Numbered from the stretch's first letter, positions 1 to 9,949 are shown. The stretch is DNA of 64,000 nucleotides from an uncultured Lachnospiraceae bacterium (GCA_902801515.1 CADCII010000014.1:1-64000), one strand, 5' to 3'. Numbers and translations are program-made. The notes: a model not told the origin generated them from the sequence alone.

Positions 1-900
1 GAAGAGCACACCGTGACGGTAAAGATGACCGACAACGGAAAAGGAGTGCTGGAGCCGGAGATCAAGTACGACGGAAAAGAGAGCCTGACGATCACGAACA
101 ATTATACGGCGAGCGGAACTACCAGCTTCAAGATTTCCAAAGATCTCCAGGGCAGAGACTGGGAGAAAGGAGACAGCTTTACCTTCACTGTAACCGGCTC
201 TGACGGAGCTCCGATGCCGGAGGTGACGACCGGTACTGCAACAAAGGAAGAGAAGGACGTCACATTTGGACCGATCGATCTCACGAACGAAGATGCCGGC
301 AAGACCTACACTTATATGATTACCGAAGACATTCCGAAGGATGCTGTCAAAGGCGTGAAGGATGGTATAACCTATGACGGTCATACCGTAACAGTCACGA
401 TCACTCCGGAGGATGACGGCAAAGGCAATATTACGGCAGAGCCTGTGTATAGCGGAAGTACTACATTTACGAATGTGTACGAAGAAGATACATATGATCT
501 GAGCATCAATAAAACCTTTACCGGTGCTAAGGTTAAGGCTCCTGATAAACTGAGTTTCACTGTGACAGGCCCGAACGGATATAAGAAAACAATTTCCTAC
601 AGCGAGTTTACTGATGGGAAATATGTTCTTAAAGATCTGGAGCCGGGCACCTATACAGTTGTTGAGAATAATGCTGATATCAAGGGGTATACATTAAAGA
701 CGACTGTCAGCGCAGAGAACGGCAAAGTCAAGGTCGGTGAGAGAAAGAGGGCAGACATCAGATTTGTCAATAACTATAGCAATGTGCCCAGAACAGCAGA
801 TGATACACCTCTTCTGAACTGGATCATAACAATGGTCGCTGCATTGTATCTTAGTATTATAGCGGCATACTACAGAAGAAAACTTCTGCGCCGTGCCTGA
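1..900 (+). CDS. Pilin-like surface protein with Spy0128-type isopeptide domains, 3' part only
   Basis: The frame is already open at base 1, so the 5' end lies outside the window; the GTG at 13 is internal. What remains is two beta-rich modules typical of streptococcal-pilin (Spy0128/FctA) and Cna-B-like repeats. In the first, a Lys in the ISKDL stretch and an Asn in FTNVY are placed like an isopeptide pair; the second runs from YDLSINK to VNNYS. The end has a short VPRTADD motif, a hydrophobic helix (LLNWIITMVAALYLSIIAAY) and a basic tail (RRKLLRRA), the layout of a sortase sorting signal. The motif departs from LPXTG: the Gly position is Ala. By inference it is a cell-wall-anchored stalk or adhesin. 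It is unrelated to the catabolic genes further on. Confidence 0.85.
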   Translation, partial: EEHTVTVKMTDNGKGVLEPEIKYDGKESLTITNNYTASGTTSFKISKDLQGRDWEKGDSFTFTVTGSDGAPMPEVTTGTATKEEKDVTFGPIDLTNEDAGKTYTYMITEDIPKDAVKGVKDGITYDGHTVTVTITPEDDGKGNITAEPVYSGSTTFTNVYEEDTYDLSINKTFTGAKVKAPDKLSFTVTGPNGYKKTISYSEFTDGKYVLKDLEPGTYTVVENNADIKGYTLKTTVSAENGKVKVGERKRADIRFVNNYSNVPRTADDTPLLNWIITMVAALYLSIIAAYYRRKLLRRA

Positions 901-924
901 TACTTAAGCAGCAGGAAGAGTACA

Positions 925-958
925 GCCGCCGACTGAGAATATCAGCCGGCGGTTTTTC
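925..958 (+). terminator. Rho-independent terminator of the pilin-like gene
   Basis: Arms 926-936 (CCGCCGACTGA) and 942-952 (TCAGCCGGCGG) pair with one mismatch around a short loop and are followed by five T residues, 25 bp after the stop codon at 900. Confidence 0.85.
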
Positions 959-993
959 CTGCAGCTGCAGACCTGAGTTGACTCCCGAAACAC

Positions 994-1022
994 TGGAAAA
1001 GAAAGTAGTGCTTTGGTATAAT
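994..1022 (+). promoter_or_regulatory. Sigma-A type promoter for the gene at 1056
   Basis: A perfect TATAAT (1017-1022) is preceded at 17 bp by TGGAAA (994-999), which matches 4 of 6 -35 positions. The predicted start lies about 25 bp before the ATG at 1056. A better-looking TTGACT at 978 is too far away, at 33 bp. Confidence 0.6.
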
Positions 1023-1055
1023 GAGTCATTAGTTTGAGAGAGGCAGATCAGTTCG

Positions 1056-1862
1056 ATGACGGATGAAGAGTTAAAGAGAGAAAAAGAACTTCGAAAACAG
1101 GATCAGGCCAGAGCCAGGAAAGAAGAGTGGGAGAAGATCCGAAGTCTCGGAACCGGAGCAAGGATCAGGTATTTCTGGGATTATTACAAGTTTGTCCTTG
1201 TAATCGGCTTTTTCGTGATCATGGCAGTATACTTCATTGCCAATATGATCATCGGTTCGCGGATTGAAAGACTGCTGTATACCTGCATAATGAATGTAGA
1301 TGAGATTGACGCAGATTCAGAACTGCTGGCGAAGGATTTCGAGCAGAGTCTCGGCGGGATCGGAAAATGGGAGAGGGTCGAATTTGATCTGTCGCTCAGG
1401 ATCGATCCTGATTCCAGCGGAACATCGCAGGCGGATGTGGCAAACACTATGAAGATGACCGCTCTTCTCCAGACCGGTACCCTGGATGTCTGCATCGCTC
1501 CGCCGGCCGTCACCAGGTTTCTGCAGGAGCAGGGGATGCTTCTGGAACTTGATGAACTTCCGGAGAGTGAATGGAATCTGGGAGCTGTGGCAGAAGACTG
1601 CCTGTACTACGCGCCTGAGCCATTGTATGATGAGGAGACCGGAGAACTGATCCTGCCTCAGACAGAGGCAGATGGGAGTGCTCAGACTGGTGAGATATCG
1701 GAACGCGCAGAGCATCTCTATGCGGTACGGATCGACCAGGCAGGCGTACTTCAGCGTTATGGAATTCACGTAGGCAATGAAGTATGGTTCTCTGTAATAG
1801 GGAGTTCAGATCACACAGAGATGGCTTCAAAACTGTTTGATTTTCTTCTGGGGCAGGCATAA
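1056..1862 (+). CDS. Single-pass membrane protein of unknown function
   Basis: A 268-residue protein. It has a charged N-terminal cytoplasmic stretch of about 45 residues, with many Lys/Arg/Glu, then one membrane helix near residues 46-68 (FVLVIGFFVIMAVYFIANMI), then about 200 residues predicted outside the membrane. The segment before the helix (RIRYFWDYYKFVLVIGFF) resembles that of the protein at 18798 (KLRWFADYYLFKVILIT), so the two appear to be distant paralogues. No catalytic motif is visible. The ATG at 1056 is the first in frame after the promoter at 994-1022. It probably shares a transcript with the small membrane protein at 1894, 31 bp downstream. Function unknown. Confidence 0.85.
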   Translation: MTDEELKREKELRKQDQARARKEEWEKIRSLGTGARIRYFWDYYKFVLVIGFFVIMAVYFIANMIIGSRIERLLYTCIMNVDEIDADSELLAKDFEQSLGGIGKWERVEFDLSLRIDPDSSGTSQADVANTMKMTALLQTGTLDVCIAPPAVTRFLQEQGMLLELDELPESEWNLGAVAEDCLYYAPEPLYDEETGELILPQTEADGSAQTGEISERAEHLYAVRIDQAGVLQRYGIHVGNEVWFSVIGSSDHTEMASKLFDFLLGQA

Positions 1863-1893
1863 AGATGTGGAACTGTAAACGGGTGAGGATGAT

Positions 1894-2418
1894 TTGCAAG
1901 AGAGGGTATTGGTTATGAACGATGGATATGAAGAGATTCTGGTGAAGAGACAGCCCAGAGCAGTGGATACGGTCCTGAAGATACTGGTGATCGCAGCTGC
2001 AGTGGTTCCGGTCGTATTCGGTCTTGTGTTTGCGTTCCTTCCTGCGATGGCGATTGGCGTCGTACTGGGGTTCCTCGGTTATTATTTTCTTCTTCCCCAA
2101 CTGGACATTGAGTATGAGTATCTGTATGTGGGCGGGGATATTGACATAGATAAGATTATGTCGAAGCGCAAAAGAAAAAAAGTGGCCTCCTATAACAAGG
2201 ACAACCTGGAGATTCTTGCTCCTACAGGGAGTGACCAGCTTGCTTCTTACATGAAGGAAGGCAAAGTCCTGGACTACACCAGCGGCGATCCGGGAGTGAA
2301 AACATGGACAGCTGTCTACGGAAGCGAAAAGGAAGCAGCCATTGTTAAAATGGAGCTTACGGAGGAGATTGCCCAGGATATGAGACGGTATGCGCCCAGA
2401 AAGGTTTTCTTCAGCTGA
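1894..2418 (+). CDS. Small two-helix membrane protein of unknown function
   Basis: About 174 residues. A conserved-looking N-terminal MNDGYEEILVKRQP stretch precedes two adjacent membrane helices (about residues 25-65, rich in Val/Ala/Leu). A hydrophilic C-terminal half follows with a basic KRKRKK patch. The start is uncertain. The TTG at 1894 has a good purine-rich site (GGGTGAGGA, 1881-1889). The ATG at 1915 would give a protein seven residues shorter, has only a weak AGAGGG in front, and fits the first conserved residues better. It resembles small uncharacterised proteins common in Lachnospiraceae; I cannot name a function. Confidence 0.8.
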   Translation: MQERVLVMNDGYEEILVKRQPRAVDTVLKILVIAAAVVPVVFGLVFAFLPAMAIGVVLGFLGYYFLLPQLDIEYEYLYVGGDIDIDKIMSKRKRKKVASYNKDNLEILAPTGSDQLASYMKEGKVLDYTSGDPGVKTWTAVYGSEKEAAIVKMELTEEIAQDMRRYAPRKVFFS

Positions 2419-2431
2419 TCAGTGTGACGCA

Positions 2432-2460
2432 TTGCACGAATCGGTTTTGTGTGTTATCAT
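2432..2460 (+). promoter_or_regulatory. Promoter of guaB
   Basis: TTGCAC (2432-2437) and TATCAT (2455-2460) lie exactly 17 bp apart, 50 bp before the guaB start. The -35 element begins 14 bp after the stop codon of the preceding gene, so guaB is probably transcribed on its own. No purine-responsive riboswitch fits in the short leader. Confidence 0.7.
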
Positions 2461-2491
2461 GTCCGAAACTTTTTTGATCAGGATGAAATGA

Positions 2492-3973
<1,482 letters not shown>

Positions 3974-4008
3974 TACTACGGAGGTGTCAGGAAGGCAGCG
4001 ATGAAGAA

Positions 4009-5091
4009 ATGAGTGGCAGGAGCGATAATCACAACCGACAGGAGCAGAACCGGCGGAGGAACCTCGCGGGGGGACCATCTTCCGCGGAACATTCCAGATA
4101 CTCTTCAGCCGGCAGATCTTCCCACAGGAAGGAAGGGCAGCAGGCAGGAGGGAATCCGTACTATAATCTGACTCCTTATGAGAGATATCTCAGAGAGAAG
4201 AAACGCAAGCGTGCCGGGAGAATTATATTCTGGGTAATCCTGATCGAGGCGGTGTGTCTTGCGGTCGGCGCATTTGTTCTGCTCATGCCCAAGGAAGATC
4301 CGGAACTGGATGAACTGGTCAACAAGAAGGTGAAGTTTGAATACCAGACGGAGACCGACCGTGTTGTTACTTACGGACTCGCGGTTCCCAGACCGAACAT
4401 TGACATTCAGCTGCTGACGGTAAATGACTGGTCCAGGCCCGGGATCAAGGTTGACAGTATAGATAAAGTTATTGTTCATTATCTTGGCAATCCGGAGACA
4501 ACAGCCCAGCAGAATCATGATTATTTCCAGAGTCTGAAGAATCTTCAGAACACCTATATGAGTGCCAACTATGTTGTCGGCACTGACGGTGAGATCATTC
4601 AGTGTGTCCCGGACGGTGAGGTCGCGTGGGCATCCAATGAGGCTAACTATTACTCCATTTCCATAGAGAACTGTCACCTGGATTCTTCCGGAAAATTCAC
4701 AGAGGCGACCTACTGGTCTGATGTGCATCTGGTCGCTTATCTGACCGAGAAGTACGGTCTGGACAGGGATGATATCATCCGCCATTATGACGTTACCGGC
4801 AAAGACTGTCCGAAGTGGTATGTAGAGCATCCGGATGAGTGGGAACAGTTTAAGGATGATGTAATGACATACCGTCAGGAGTGTGCGCAGGCGCAGAGGA
4901 ACATGATCGATGAACTTCTCCATCCGAAGGATGACGATGAGACGGAAGAGGACATCCTGCGGAAATATCTGGACGGACTGAACGCTGAGACGGATGTGCA
5001 GCTTGAGACATCAGACCAGAATCTCTGGGATGATCTTAAGAAGAGAGCGGAGAAGGCTGCGGCGAAAGACGACGCAGAAGACGAAGGTTGA
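4009..5091 (+). CDS. Membrane-anchored N-acetylmuramoyl-L-alanine amidase (Amidase_2/PGRP fold)
   Basis: Predicted to cut the amide bond between muramic acid and the stem peptide, at the cell surface. The N-terminal 65 residues are hydrophilic and basic. A single helix at about residues 71-93 anchors the protein. The amidase domain spans about 150-275, with the expected zinc ligands His157 (IVHYLG), His259 (RHYDVTG) and Cys267 (GKDCP). The C-terminal 80 residues are acidic and probably form helices. The length (360 aa) reflects the added anchor and tail. No ideal ribosome site precedes ATG 4009; the GGAGGTG at 3980 is too far. A mini-frame ATG at 4001 that stops at once overlaps the start. 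It lies 35 bp after guaB and may be co-transcribed with it. Confidence 0.88.
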   Translation: MSGRSDNHNRQEQNRRRNLAGGPSSAEHSRYSSAGRSSHRKEGQQAGGNPYYNLTPYERYLREKKRKRAGRIIFWVILIEAVCLAVGAFVLLMPKEDPELDELVNKKVKFEYQTETDRVVTYGLAVPRPNIDIQLLTVNDWSRPGIKVDSIDKVIVHYLGNPETTAQQNHDYFQSLKNLQNTYMSANYVVGTDGEIIQCVPDGEVAWASNEANYYSISIENCHLDSSGKFTEATYWSDVHLVAYLTEKYGLDRDDIIRHYDVTGKDCPKWYVEHPDEWEQFKDDVMTYRQECAQAQRNMIDELLHPKDDDETEEDILRKYLDGLNAETDVQLETSDQNLWDDLKKRAEKAAAKDDAEDEG

Positions 5092-5095
5092 TACA

Positions 5096-5116
5096 GGGGG
5101 AGGCGGAAGCCTCCCT
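5096..5116 (+). other. GC-rich hairpin with GGAA tetraloop in front of the methyltransferase gene
   Basis: GGGAGGC (5098-5104) and GCCTCCC (5109-5115) form a perfect 7-bp stem closed by a GGAA (GNRA-type) loop. It sits 5 bp after the amidase stop and 6 bp before the ATG at 5122. Only a weak pyrimidine run (TCTCTT) follows, so it may be a weak terminator or a structure that hides the GGGGGAGG ribosome site. Confidence 0.6.
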
Positions 5117-5139
5117 CTCTTATGAGAAAGAGGATCGGT

Positions 5140-6708
5140 ATGGCCAGACTTGAACAGATGCTTGAGATGGTGAAGAAGGACAGGGATGTGAGACAGAACC
5201 TGATCCAGATCAGGCAGAATATATCGGATGAGTCGCTCCGGCGCAATTTCATGTATCTGCTGGGCGGGGACTTTACTCTCCTGACGGATCTTCTGGAAAA
5301 TGAGGATCCCAAGGTGCGGAAGAATGCCGCTCTGATCCTGGGCATGACGGAGGATGAGGATGTCCTTCCGGCTCTGTTTGAAGCATGGGAGAAGGAGGAG
5401 ACTCTCTTTATCAGGGAAGATTACCTGAAGGCAGCTTCGATGCTGGACTACAGAGAGTACCTGCCGAAACTGAAGGAGAGGATCCTGGAGCTGGAAAAGA
5501 TGCAGGAGGAGAGTCAGTCCGTGCAGTCTGCTCAGAAAAATGAGACGGATAATGAGGAGACAGATGTCCGGTCTCTGTGGGATAACAACAAGCATCTGCT
5601 CCTGGAACTGTCCAGGCTCCGCAGTATGGTCAGCCGCTATGAACGCCGCAGGAACCACAAATATGTGAAGATGTCCCCGGCACCGGACGTGATTCTTCAG
5701 ACGAACCGTCTGCATGCTGACGTCACAGCTGCGCAGGTACATACCGGTACCGTCAATACCATGAGAGGAGCAGTTCATGTGAAGGGCGGGGATATAGAGG
5801 AACTTCTGAAGATCCGCACATGGACAGAGATGCTGTTCCCGATTCCGGGTACCAGACCGGTCGCCGGAGATGAGAAGACGATCGCGCAGAAACTCCGCGA
5901 TCTGAAGATCGGTAATTACCTGAAATATCTGCATGAAGAGTCAGACCAGCCGTTCAGATACAGGATCGAGCTGAAGAGCCAGTCGATTCCAAGAGAGAAG
6001 AGAGGAGAGTTCATTTCGCGCATCGCTTCCAGGCTGGACGCACTTCAGAAAGGGACTCTGCAGAATACAGATTCCGGATATGAAGTGGAGCTGCGGCTGA
6101 TCGAGCGCAAAGACAAGAGTTTCATCCCGCTGCTGAAACTTTTCACGATCCCGGACAGAAGATATGCATACAGGAAAGAGACGACTGCCCAGAGCACATC
6201 TGCTTCACTGGCTGCACTTGCTGTGGAACTGGCCCGTCCGTATCTCAAGGATGGAGCCCAGCTCCTGGATCCGTTCTGCGGAACCGGAACTCTTCTGATG
6301 GAGAGATGTATCGCTGCCGGCGCGGATCCGGTCTACGGAGTGGACAGATTCGGGGAAGCGGTCGCGAAGGCAAAGATCAATTCGGAGATCTCACAGAGTT
6401 ATCCGCATGCGCCGTTCCATTTTATAAACAGAGACTTCTTCGATTTTACCCACGAGTATTCATTTGACGAAGTTATCACGGAACTTCCGAAGGAAGAAGC
6501 AGCAGGGGAGAACGGGAAAGAGTTCACAGAGCGTTTCCTGGAGAAGGTCTCAACACTTCTGTCAGGCGGAGCGGTCCTGACGGTCCTCACAGACAATGCC
6601 CTGGCGATGGAAGATGCTCTTAAGAAAGAGCGGGATTTCACGATGGAAGATTCCTTCCTGCTGAATGAGAGGGCAGGGACCACAGAGTTTATTTTGAAAT
6701 ATAAGTGA
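5140..6708 (+). CDS. HEAT-repeat SAM-dependent methyltransferase of the THUMP/UPF0020 RNA methylase type
   Basis: The first 100 residues are helical and HEAT-like (LLENEDPKVRKNAALILG). The middle part resembles THUMP-region RNA methylases. The C-terminal Rossmann domain has the SAM motif LLDPFCGTGTLLMERC, followed by an acidic VYGVDR. By family it should methylate a base in tRNA or rRNA. The usual catalytic motif IV (D/N-P-P-Y/F) is not present; its place is taken by ITELPKE, so activity or target may differ. ATG 5122 would add six residues, but the best ribosome site (AAAGAGG, 5127-5133) serves ATG 5140, which I prefer. The hairpin at 5098-5115 precedes it. Confidence 0.85.
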   Translation: MARLEQMLEMVKKDRDVRQNLIQIRQNISDESLRRNFMYLLGGDFTLLTDLLENEDPKVRKNAALILGMTEDEDVLPALFEAWEKEETLFIREDYLKAASMLDYREYLPKLKERILELEKMQEESQSVQSAQKNETDNEETDVRSLWDNNKHLLLELSRLRSMVSRYERRRNHKYVKMSPAPDVILQTNRLHADVTAAQVHTGTVNTMRGAVHVKGGDIEELLKIRTWTEMLFPIPGTRPVAGDEKTIAQKLRDLKIGNYLKYLHEESDQPFRYRIELKSQSIPREKRGEFISRIASRLDALQKGTLQNTDSGYEVELRLIERKDKSFIPLLKLFTIPDRRYAYRKETTAQSTSASLAALAVELARPYLKDGAQLLDPFCGTGTLLMERCIAAGADPVYGVDRFGEAVAKAKINSEISQSYPHAPFHFINRDFFDFTHEYSFDEVITELPKEEAAGENGKEFTERFLEKVSTLLSGGAVLTVLTDNALAMEDALKKERDFTMEDSFLLNERAGTTEFILKYK

Positions 6709-6790
6709 TGTCATTAGTGCAAATTGTTCTAATAAACGAGGAATAATTTCATTTTTTCAGACATATTGTAGTGCGCTGAGGCCTCGGCTT

Positions 6791-6799
6791 TGCTATACT
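6791..6799 (+). promoter_or_regulatory. Extended -10 promoter for the 5'-nucleotidase gene
   Basis: TGC-TATACT is an extended -10 element without a recognisable -35. It lies between two inverted arms, GCCTCGGCTT (6781-6790) and AAGCTGAGGC (6825-6834), which pair with one G-U. They could form an operator or a leader hairpin. The start codon follows at 6874. Confidence 0.5.
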
Positions 6800-6873
6800 G
6801 GAGTTAACTCTTTGGTACGGCGAAGCTGAGGCTTTTGCTGTGACTGGAAAAAGAATGCGGAAAGGAGACATGA

Positions 6874-8571
6874 ATGAAGAAACAACTTGTAATGCTGTTG
6901 GGACTTGCTATGATCTTCGGAACCACTGCCATGGCGGAGGAACCGGCATCGGAATCGACGGGGCTTAACCAGGATCTCGTTGTGCTTTTCACGAGTGACG
7001 TACACTGCGGAGTCGATCAGGGATTCGGCTATGTCGGCCTGCAGGCTGTCAAGGAGCAGATGGAAGCAGCCGGGAATCACGTTATTCTTGTGGATGACGG
7101 TGACTCCATACAGGGCGAGCCTCTGGGTACTCTGACGACCGGTGAAGAAAGCATCGAACTGATGAATGATATGGGATACGAGATCGCTATCCCCGGAAAC
7201 CATGAGTTTGATTATGGCATGGACCGTTTCCTGGAACTGGCGGAAATGGCAGAATTCCCCTATATCAGCTGTAATTTCAACAAGGAAGGGGAACTGATCT
7301 TTGACCCGTATGTCATCAAGGAGTTCGATGAAGTGAAGGTTGCCTTTGTCGGTGTGACGACTCCTAAGACACTGACAACTTCAACGCCGAAGTATTTCAA
7401 GGATGAGGAAGGCAATTTTATCTACGGATTCTGCCAGGATGAAACCGGAGAGGGTGTGTACAATGCTGTTCAGACAGCGGTGGATGACGCCCGGGCTGAA
7501 GGCGCGGACTATGTCTTCATCATGGGACATATGGGAAATGAAGCGGAGTGCGAGCCCTGGACTTATGCGGATGTGATCCGCAATACTTCCGGAATCGATG
7601 TATTCCTGGATGGACACAGCCATGATATGGACCAGGTTGTCATGCAGGATAAGGACGGCAAGGATGTGTACCGCAGTGCATGCGGCACAAAGATGCAGGG
7701 GATCGGATATGCCCGCATAAGTGCTGAAGACGGCAGCATCGAGACCGGAGTTTATACCTGGAACAATGATGTGCCGGCACCGGAACTGATGGGTATCAGC
7801 AACAGCATGTCGAAAGAGATGGAGGAAGCCACAACCGAACTGGATGAGGCGCTGAGTGAAGTTGTCGCGAAGACAGCGGTTGATCTGGTGATCAATGATC
7901 CGGAGGTAAGAGATGGCGACGGCAATCCGATCCGTATCATCCGTATGGCTGAGACGAATCTGGGCGACCTGTGCGCGGACGCTTATCTGGATCAGAGCGG
8001 AGCGGATATCGCATTCGTCAACGGCGGCGGCATCCGTGTAGACATCCCTGCGGGTGATATTACACTCGGCGATATTCTGAAAGTGCATCCGTTCGGCAAC
8101 TCAATGTGCGTGATCGAAGTGACCGGTCAGCAGATTCTGGATGCTCTGGAGTGGGGCGCCCATGCAGTGCCGGGAGAGAATGGCGGATTCCTGCAGGTGG
8201 CCGGCCTTACCTACGAGATCCATACATATATCGACAGCAGCTGTACGCAGGATGAGAACACCCTGTTTACAGGAGTAGACGGCGAATACCGTGTAAAGAA
8301 TGTCATGGTCGGCGGCGAACCGCTTGATCTTGAGAAGACTTATACACTGGCATCCCACAACTATATGCTGAAGAATCAGGGTGACGGATATACCATGTTC
8401 AGCGGATGCAACATCCTTCAGGATGAAGTGAAACTGGACAACCAGGTTCTGATCGACTACATCACCGGTACCCTTGGCGGAGTCATCGGAGAAGAATATG
8501 CAGATCCGTATGGCCAGGGACGTATCATAGCTGTAGACGAAGCACCTGCTGCAGAGACCGAAACCGAGTAA
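6874..8571 (+). CDS. Secreted 5'-nucleotidase / UDP-sugar hydrolase family metallophosphoesterase
   Basis: Predicted to remove phosphate from extracellular nucleotides. The first 22 residues (MKKQLVMLLGLAMIFGTTAMA) are a signal peptide. The N-terminal metallophosphoesterase domain carries the two-metal motifs: SDVHCG, DDGDSIQG, GNHEFDYG and DGHSHD. The C-terminal 5'-nucleotidase domain has NGGGIRVDIPAGDITLGD and the substrate-stacking region KNQGDGYTMF. The 565-residue length fits a two-domain enzyme with no cell-wall anchor visible; the tail is acidic (AAETETE). The start follows AAAGGAG at 6861-6867. It is monocistronic between the promoter at 6791 and the palindromic repeat at 8583. Confidence 0.93.
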   Translation: MKKQLVMLLGLAMIFGTTAMAEEPASESTGLNQDLVVLFTSDVHCGVDQGFGYVGLQAVKEQMEAAGNHVILVDDGDSIQGEPLGTLTTGEESIELMNDMGYEIAIPGNHEFDYGMDRFLELAEMAEFPYISCNFNKEGELIFDPYVIKEFDEVKVAFVGVTTPKTLTTSTPKYFKDEEGNFIYGFCQDETGEGVYNAVQTAVDDARAEGADYVFIMGHMGNEAECEPWTYADVIRNTSGIDVFLDGHSHDMDQVVMQDKDGKDVYRSACGTKMQGIGYARISAEDGSIETGVYTWNNDVPAPELMGISNSMSKEMEEATTELDEALSEVVAKTAVDLVINDPEVRDGDGNPIRIIRMAETNLGDLCADAYLDQSGADIAFVNGGGIRVDIPAGDITLGDILKVHPFGNSMCVIEVTGQQILDALEWGAHAVPGENGGFLQVAGLTYEIHTYIDSSCTQDENTLFTGVDGEYRVKNVMVGGEPLDLEKTYTLASHNYMLKNQGDGYTMFSGCNILQDEVKLDNQVLIDYITGTLGGVIGEEYADPYGQGRIIAVDEAPAAETETE

Positions 8572-8582
8572 CTAACTTATTA

Positions 8583-8658
8583 AACAAGTACCTAAACAAG
8601 TGCCTGTCACTCGTTCATGAACGAGTGACAGGCACTTGTCCAACAACAGGCACTTGTT
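8583..8658. repeat. Interspersed palindromic repeat, copy 1
   Basis: Bases 8596-8639 form a perfect 44-bp palindrome centred at 8617.5. The outer arm is ACAAGTGCCTGTCAC and the inner arm is TCGTTCA. Imperfect outer arms AACAAGTACCT (8583-8593) and AGGCACTTGTT (8648-8658) extend it. The same outer arm recurs in a second copy at 32316-32363 with a different inner palindrome. No T-run follows, so it is not a standard terminator; it looks like a REP/MITE-type element. Confidence 0.85.
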
Positions 8659-8755
8659 CAGTGAAAATAAACTGTGTTTTTTTAATCACCTGTGGCAGCC
8701 TGGTATGGAAACTGGTATATGTATGACTGAAACAGGTTAAATGGTTTCATTCTGT

Positions 8756-8778
8756 TTGACAGGGGTATCTGATACAAT
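8756..8778 (+). promoter_or_regulatory. Candidate promoter of pta
   Basis: TGA-TACAAT (8770-8778) is an extended -10 element 56 bp before the pta start. A consensus TTGACA at 8756-8761 lies too close (11 bp) to pair with it and may belong to an alternative weak -10 further down (TTATAG at 8782, 20 bp). The promoter region is clear but the exact elements are not. Confidence 0.45.
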
Positions 8779-8834
8779 GCGTTATAGGTAAGTCCCGTTT
8801 GGATTACAGACTGCAATTGTACAGGAGGAATAGT

Positions 8835-9848
8835 ATGAACGAATTTATCGCAGGCATGGTTGAAAAAGCGAAGGTATCCCCGCAGAGGGTATGTTTTCCG
8901 GAATCATTCAGTGTTGATGTCCTGAAGACTGCCGCAGAGGTCGTACGCACGAAGATCGGTACTCCGGTTCTGATCGGAAGTAAGGATGACGTTGAGAAGC
9001 TGGCTGCGGAGAATGGCGTTTCCACAGAGGGTTTTGAATATTTCAATCCGAAGGATGAGGCTTTCATCGATGCCTATGTCGACGATTATATTGCAAAAAA
9101 TGAAGGAAAGCGCAAGAAACCGACTTTGAAGCGCCTTACCTCTGACCCGGTGCGCTGCGGTATGTTCCTGCTGAAGGTAGGCGATGTTGACTGTGTTGCA
9201 GCAGGCAAAGAGTATTCGACCGGTGATGTTATCACGGAAGCCATGCAGGGTGTCGGCCTTCAGGCCGGCGTTCAGGCTGCATCCAGCCTGGGTATCGCAG
9301 ATATCCCGGGATTCGAGGGACCGCAGGGACAGATGCTCGCTATCGCGGACTGCGCAGTGACTGCCCAGCCTGATGTAGAAGCTCTGGCCGGTATTGCTAT
9401 CTCTTCCGCAGATACTGTACGTGATCTACTTGGATGGGAGCCGAGAGTTGCGATGCTTGCATTTTCCACTCTGGGAAGCGCGAAACACGAGACAGTCGAT
9501 GTGGTCATAAACGCAGTTCAGAAGGTCCATGAGCTTCGCCCCGAGATCAAGTGTGACGGCGAGTTCCAGCTGGATTCCGCTATCATTCCGCAGGTTGCTG
9601 AGCACAAGGTGAAGCGTGAGAGTGATGTGGCAGGCAAGGCCAACGTCCTGATCTTCCCGAATCTTCATGCCGGCAATATCGGAGTTAAACTGATCCAGAT
9701 CTTCGGACATGCGAATGCGTATGGCCCGGTCCTTCAGGGATTTGACAAGCCGGTATGCGACTTCTCCAGAAGTGCCCCGGTTGATGAGATGCTTGGAAAT
9801 GTTGCCATGCTCGTGATCCGCGCGGCAGCAGCGAAAAAGAAGGGCTGA
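8835..9848 (+). CDS. pta: Phosphate acetyltransferase (phosphotransacetylase)
   Basis: Converts acetyl-CoA and phosphate to acetyl phosphate, which acetate kinase uses to make ATP; cytoplasmic. The 337-residue product has the short single-domain Pta form. It begins MNEFIAGMVEKAKVSPQRVCFPES and contains the family's NANVLIFPNLHAGNI-like segment (KANVLIFPNLHAGNIGVKL). An in-frame TTG at 8799 would extend it, but AGGAGGAA at 8823-8830 places the start at ATG 8835. No acetate kinase gene is adjacent, which is less usual. A strong terminator follows at 9884. It supports a fermentative, acetate-producing lifestyle. Confidence 0.93.
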   Translation: MNEFIAGMVEKAKVSPQRVCFPESFSVDVLKTAAEVVRTKIGTPVLIGSKDDVEKLAAENGVSTEGFEYFNPKDEAFIDAYVDDYIAKNEGKRKKPTLKRLTSDPVRCGMFLLKVGDVDCVAAGKEYSTGDVITEAMQGVGLQAGVQAASSLGIADIPGFEGPQGQMLAIADCAVTAQPDVEALAGIAISSADTVRDLLGWEPRVAMLAFSTLGSAKHETVDVVINAVQKVHELRPEIKCDGEFQLDSAIIPQVAEHKVKRESDVAGKANVLIFPNLHAGNIGVKLIQIFGHANAYGPVLQGFDKPVCDFSRSAPVDEMLGNVAMLVIRAAAAKKKG

Positions 9849-9882
9849 TGTGGATCGTCTGATCATGAATAGGTGAAGTCTG

Positions 9883-9926
9883 ACTGCTCCCCGGCGCTGC
9901 GGCGCAGGGGAGCAGTTTATTTCTTT
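9883..9926 (+). terminator. Terminator of pta
   Basis: CTGCTCCCC (9884-9892) and GGGGAGCAG (9907-9915) form a 9-bp stem; the loop itself contains a smaller GGCGC/GCGCA pairing. It is followed by a T-rich tract (TTTATTTCTTT). Confidence 0.9.
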
Positions 9927-9949
9927 CAGGATGACCAGGAGGACAGAGT

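Noticed and set aside
978-1022. TTGACT at 978 as -35 of the promoter at 1017
   Set aside because: The spacer would be 33 bp. TGGAAA at 994 has the right 17-bp distance.
8596-8639. Reading the palindrome as a terminator of the nucleotidase gene
   Set aside because: There is no T-run after the stem, and the same arm recurs at 32316, which favours an interspersed repeat, although it may also slow transcription.
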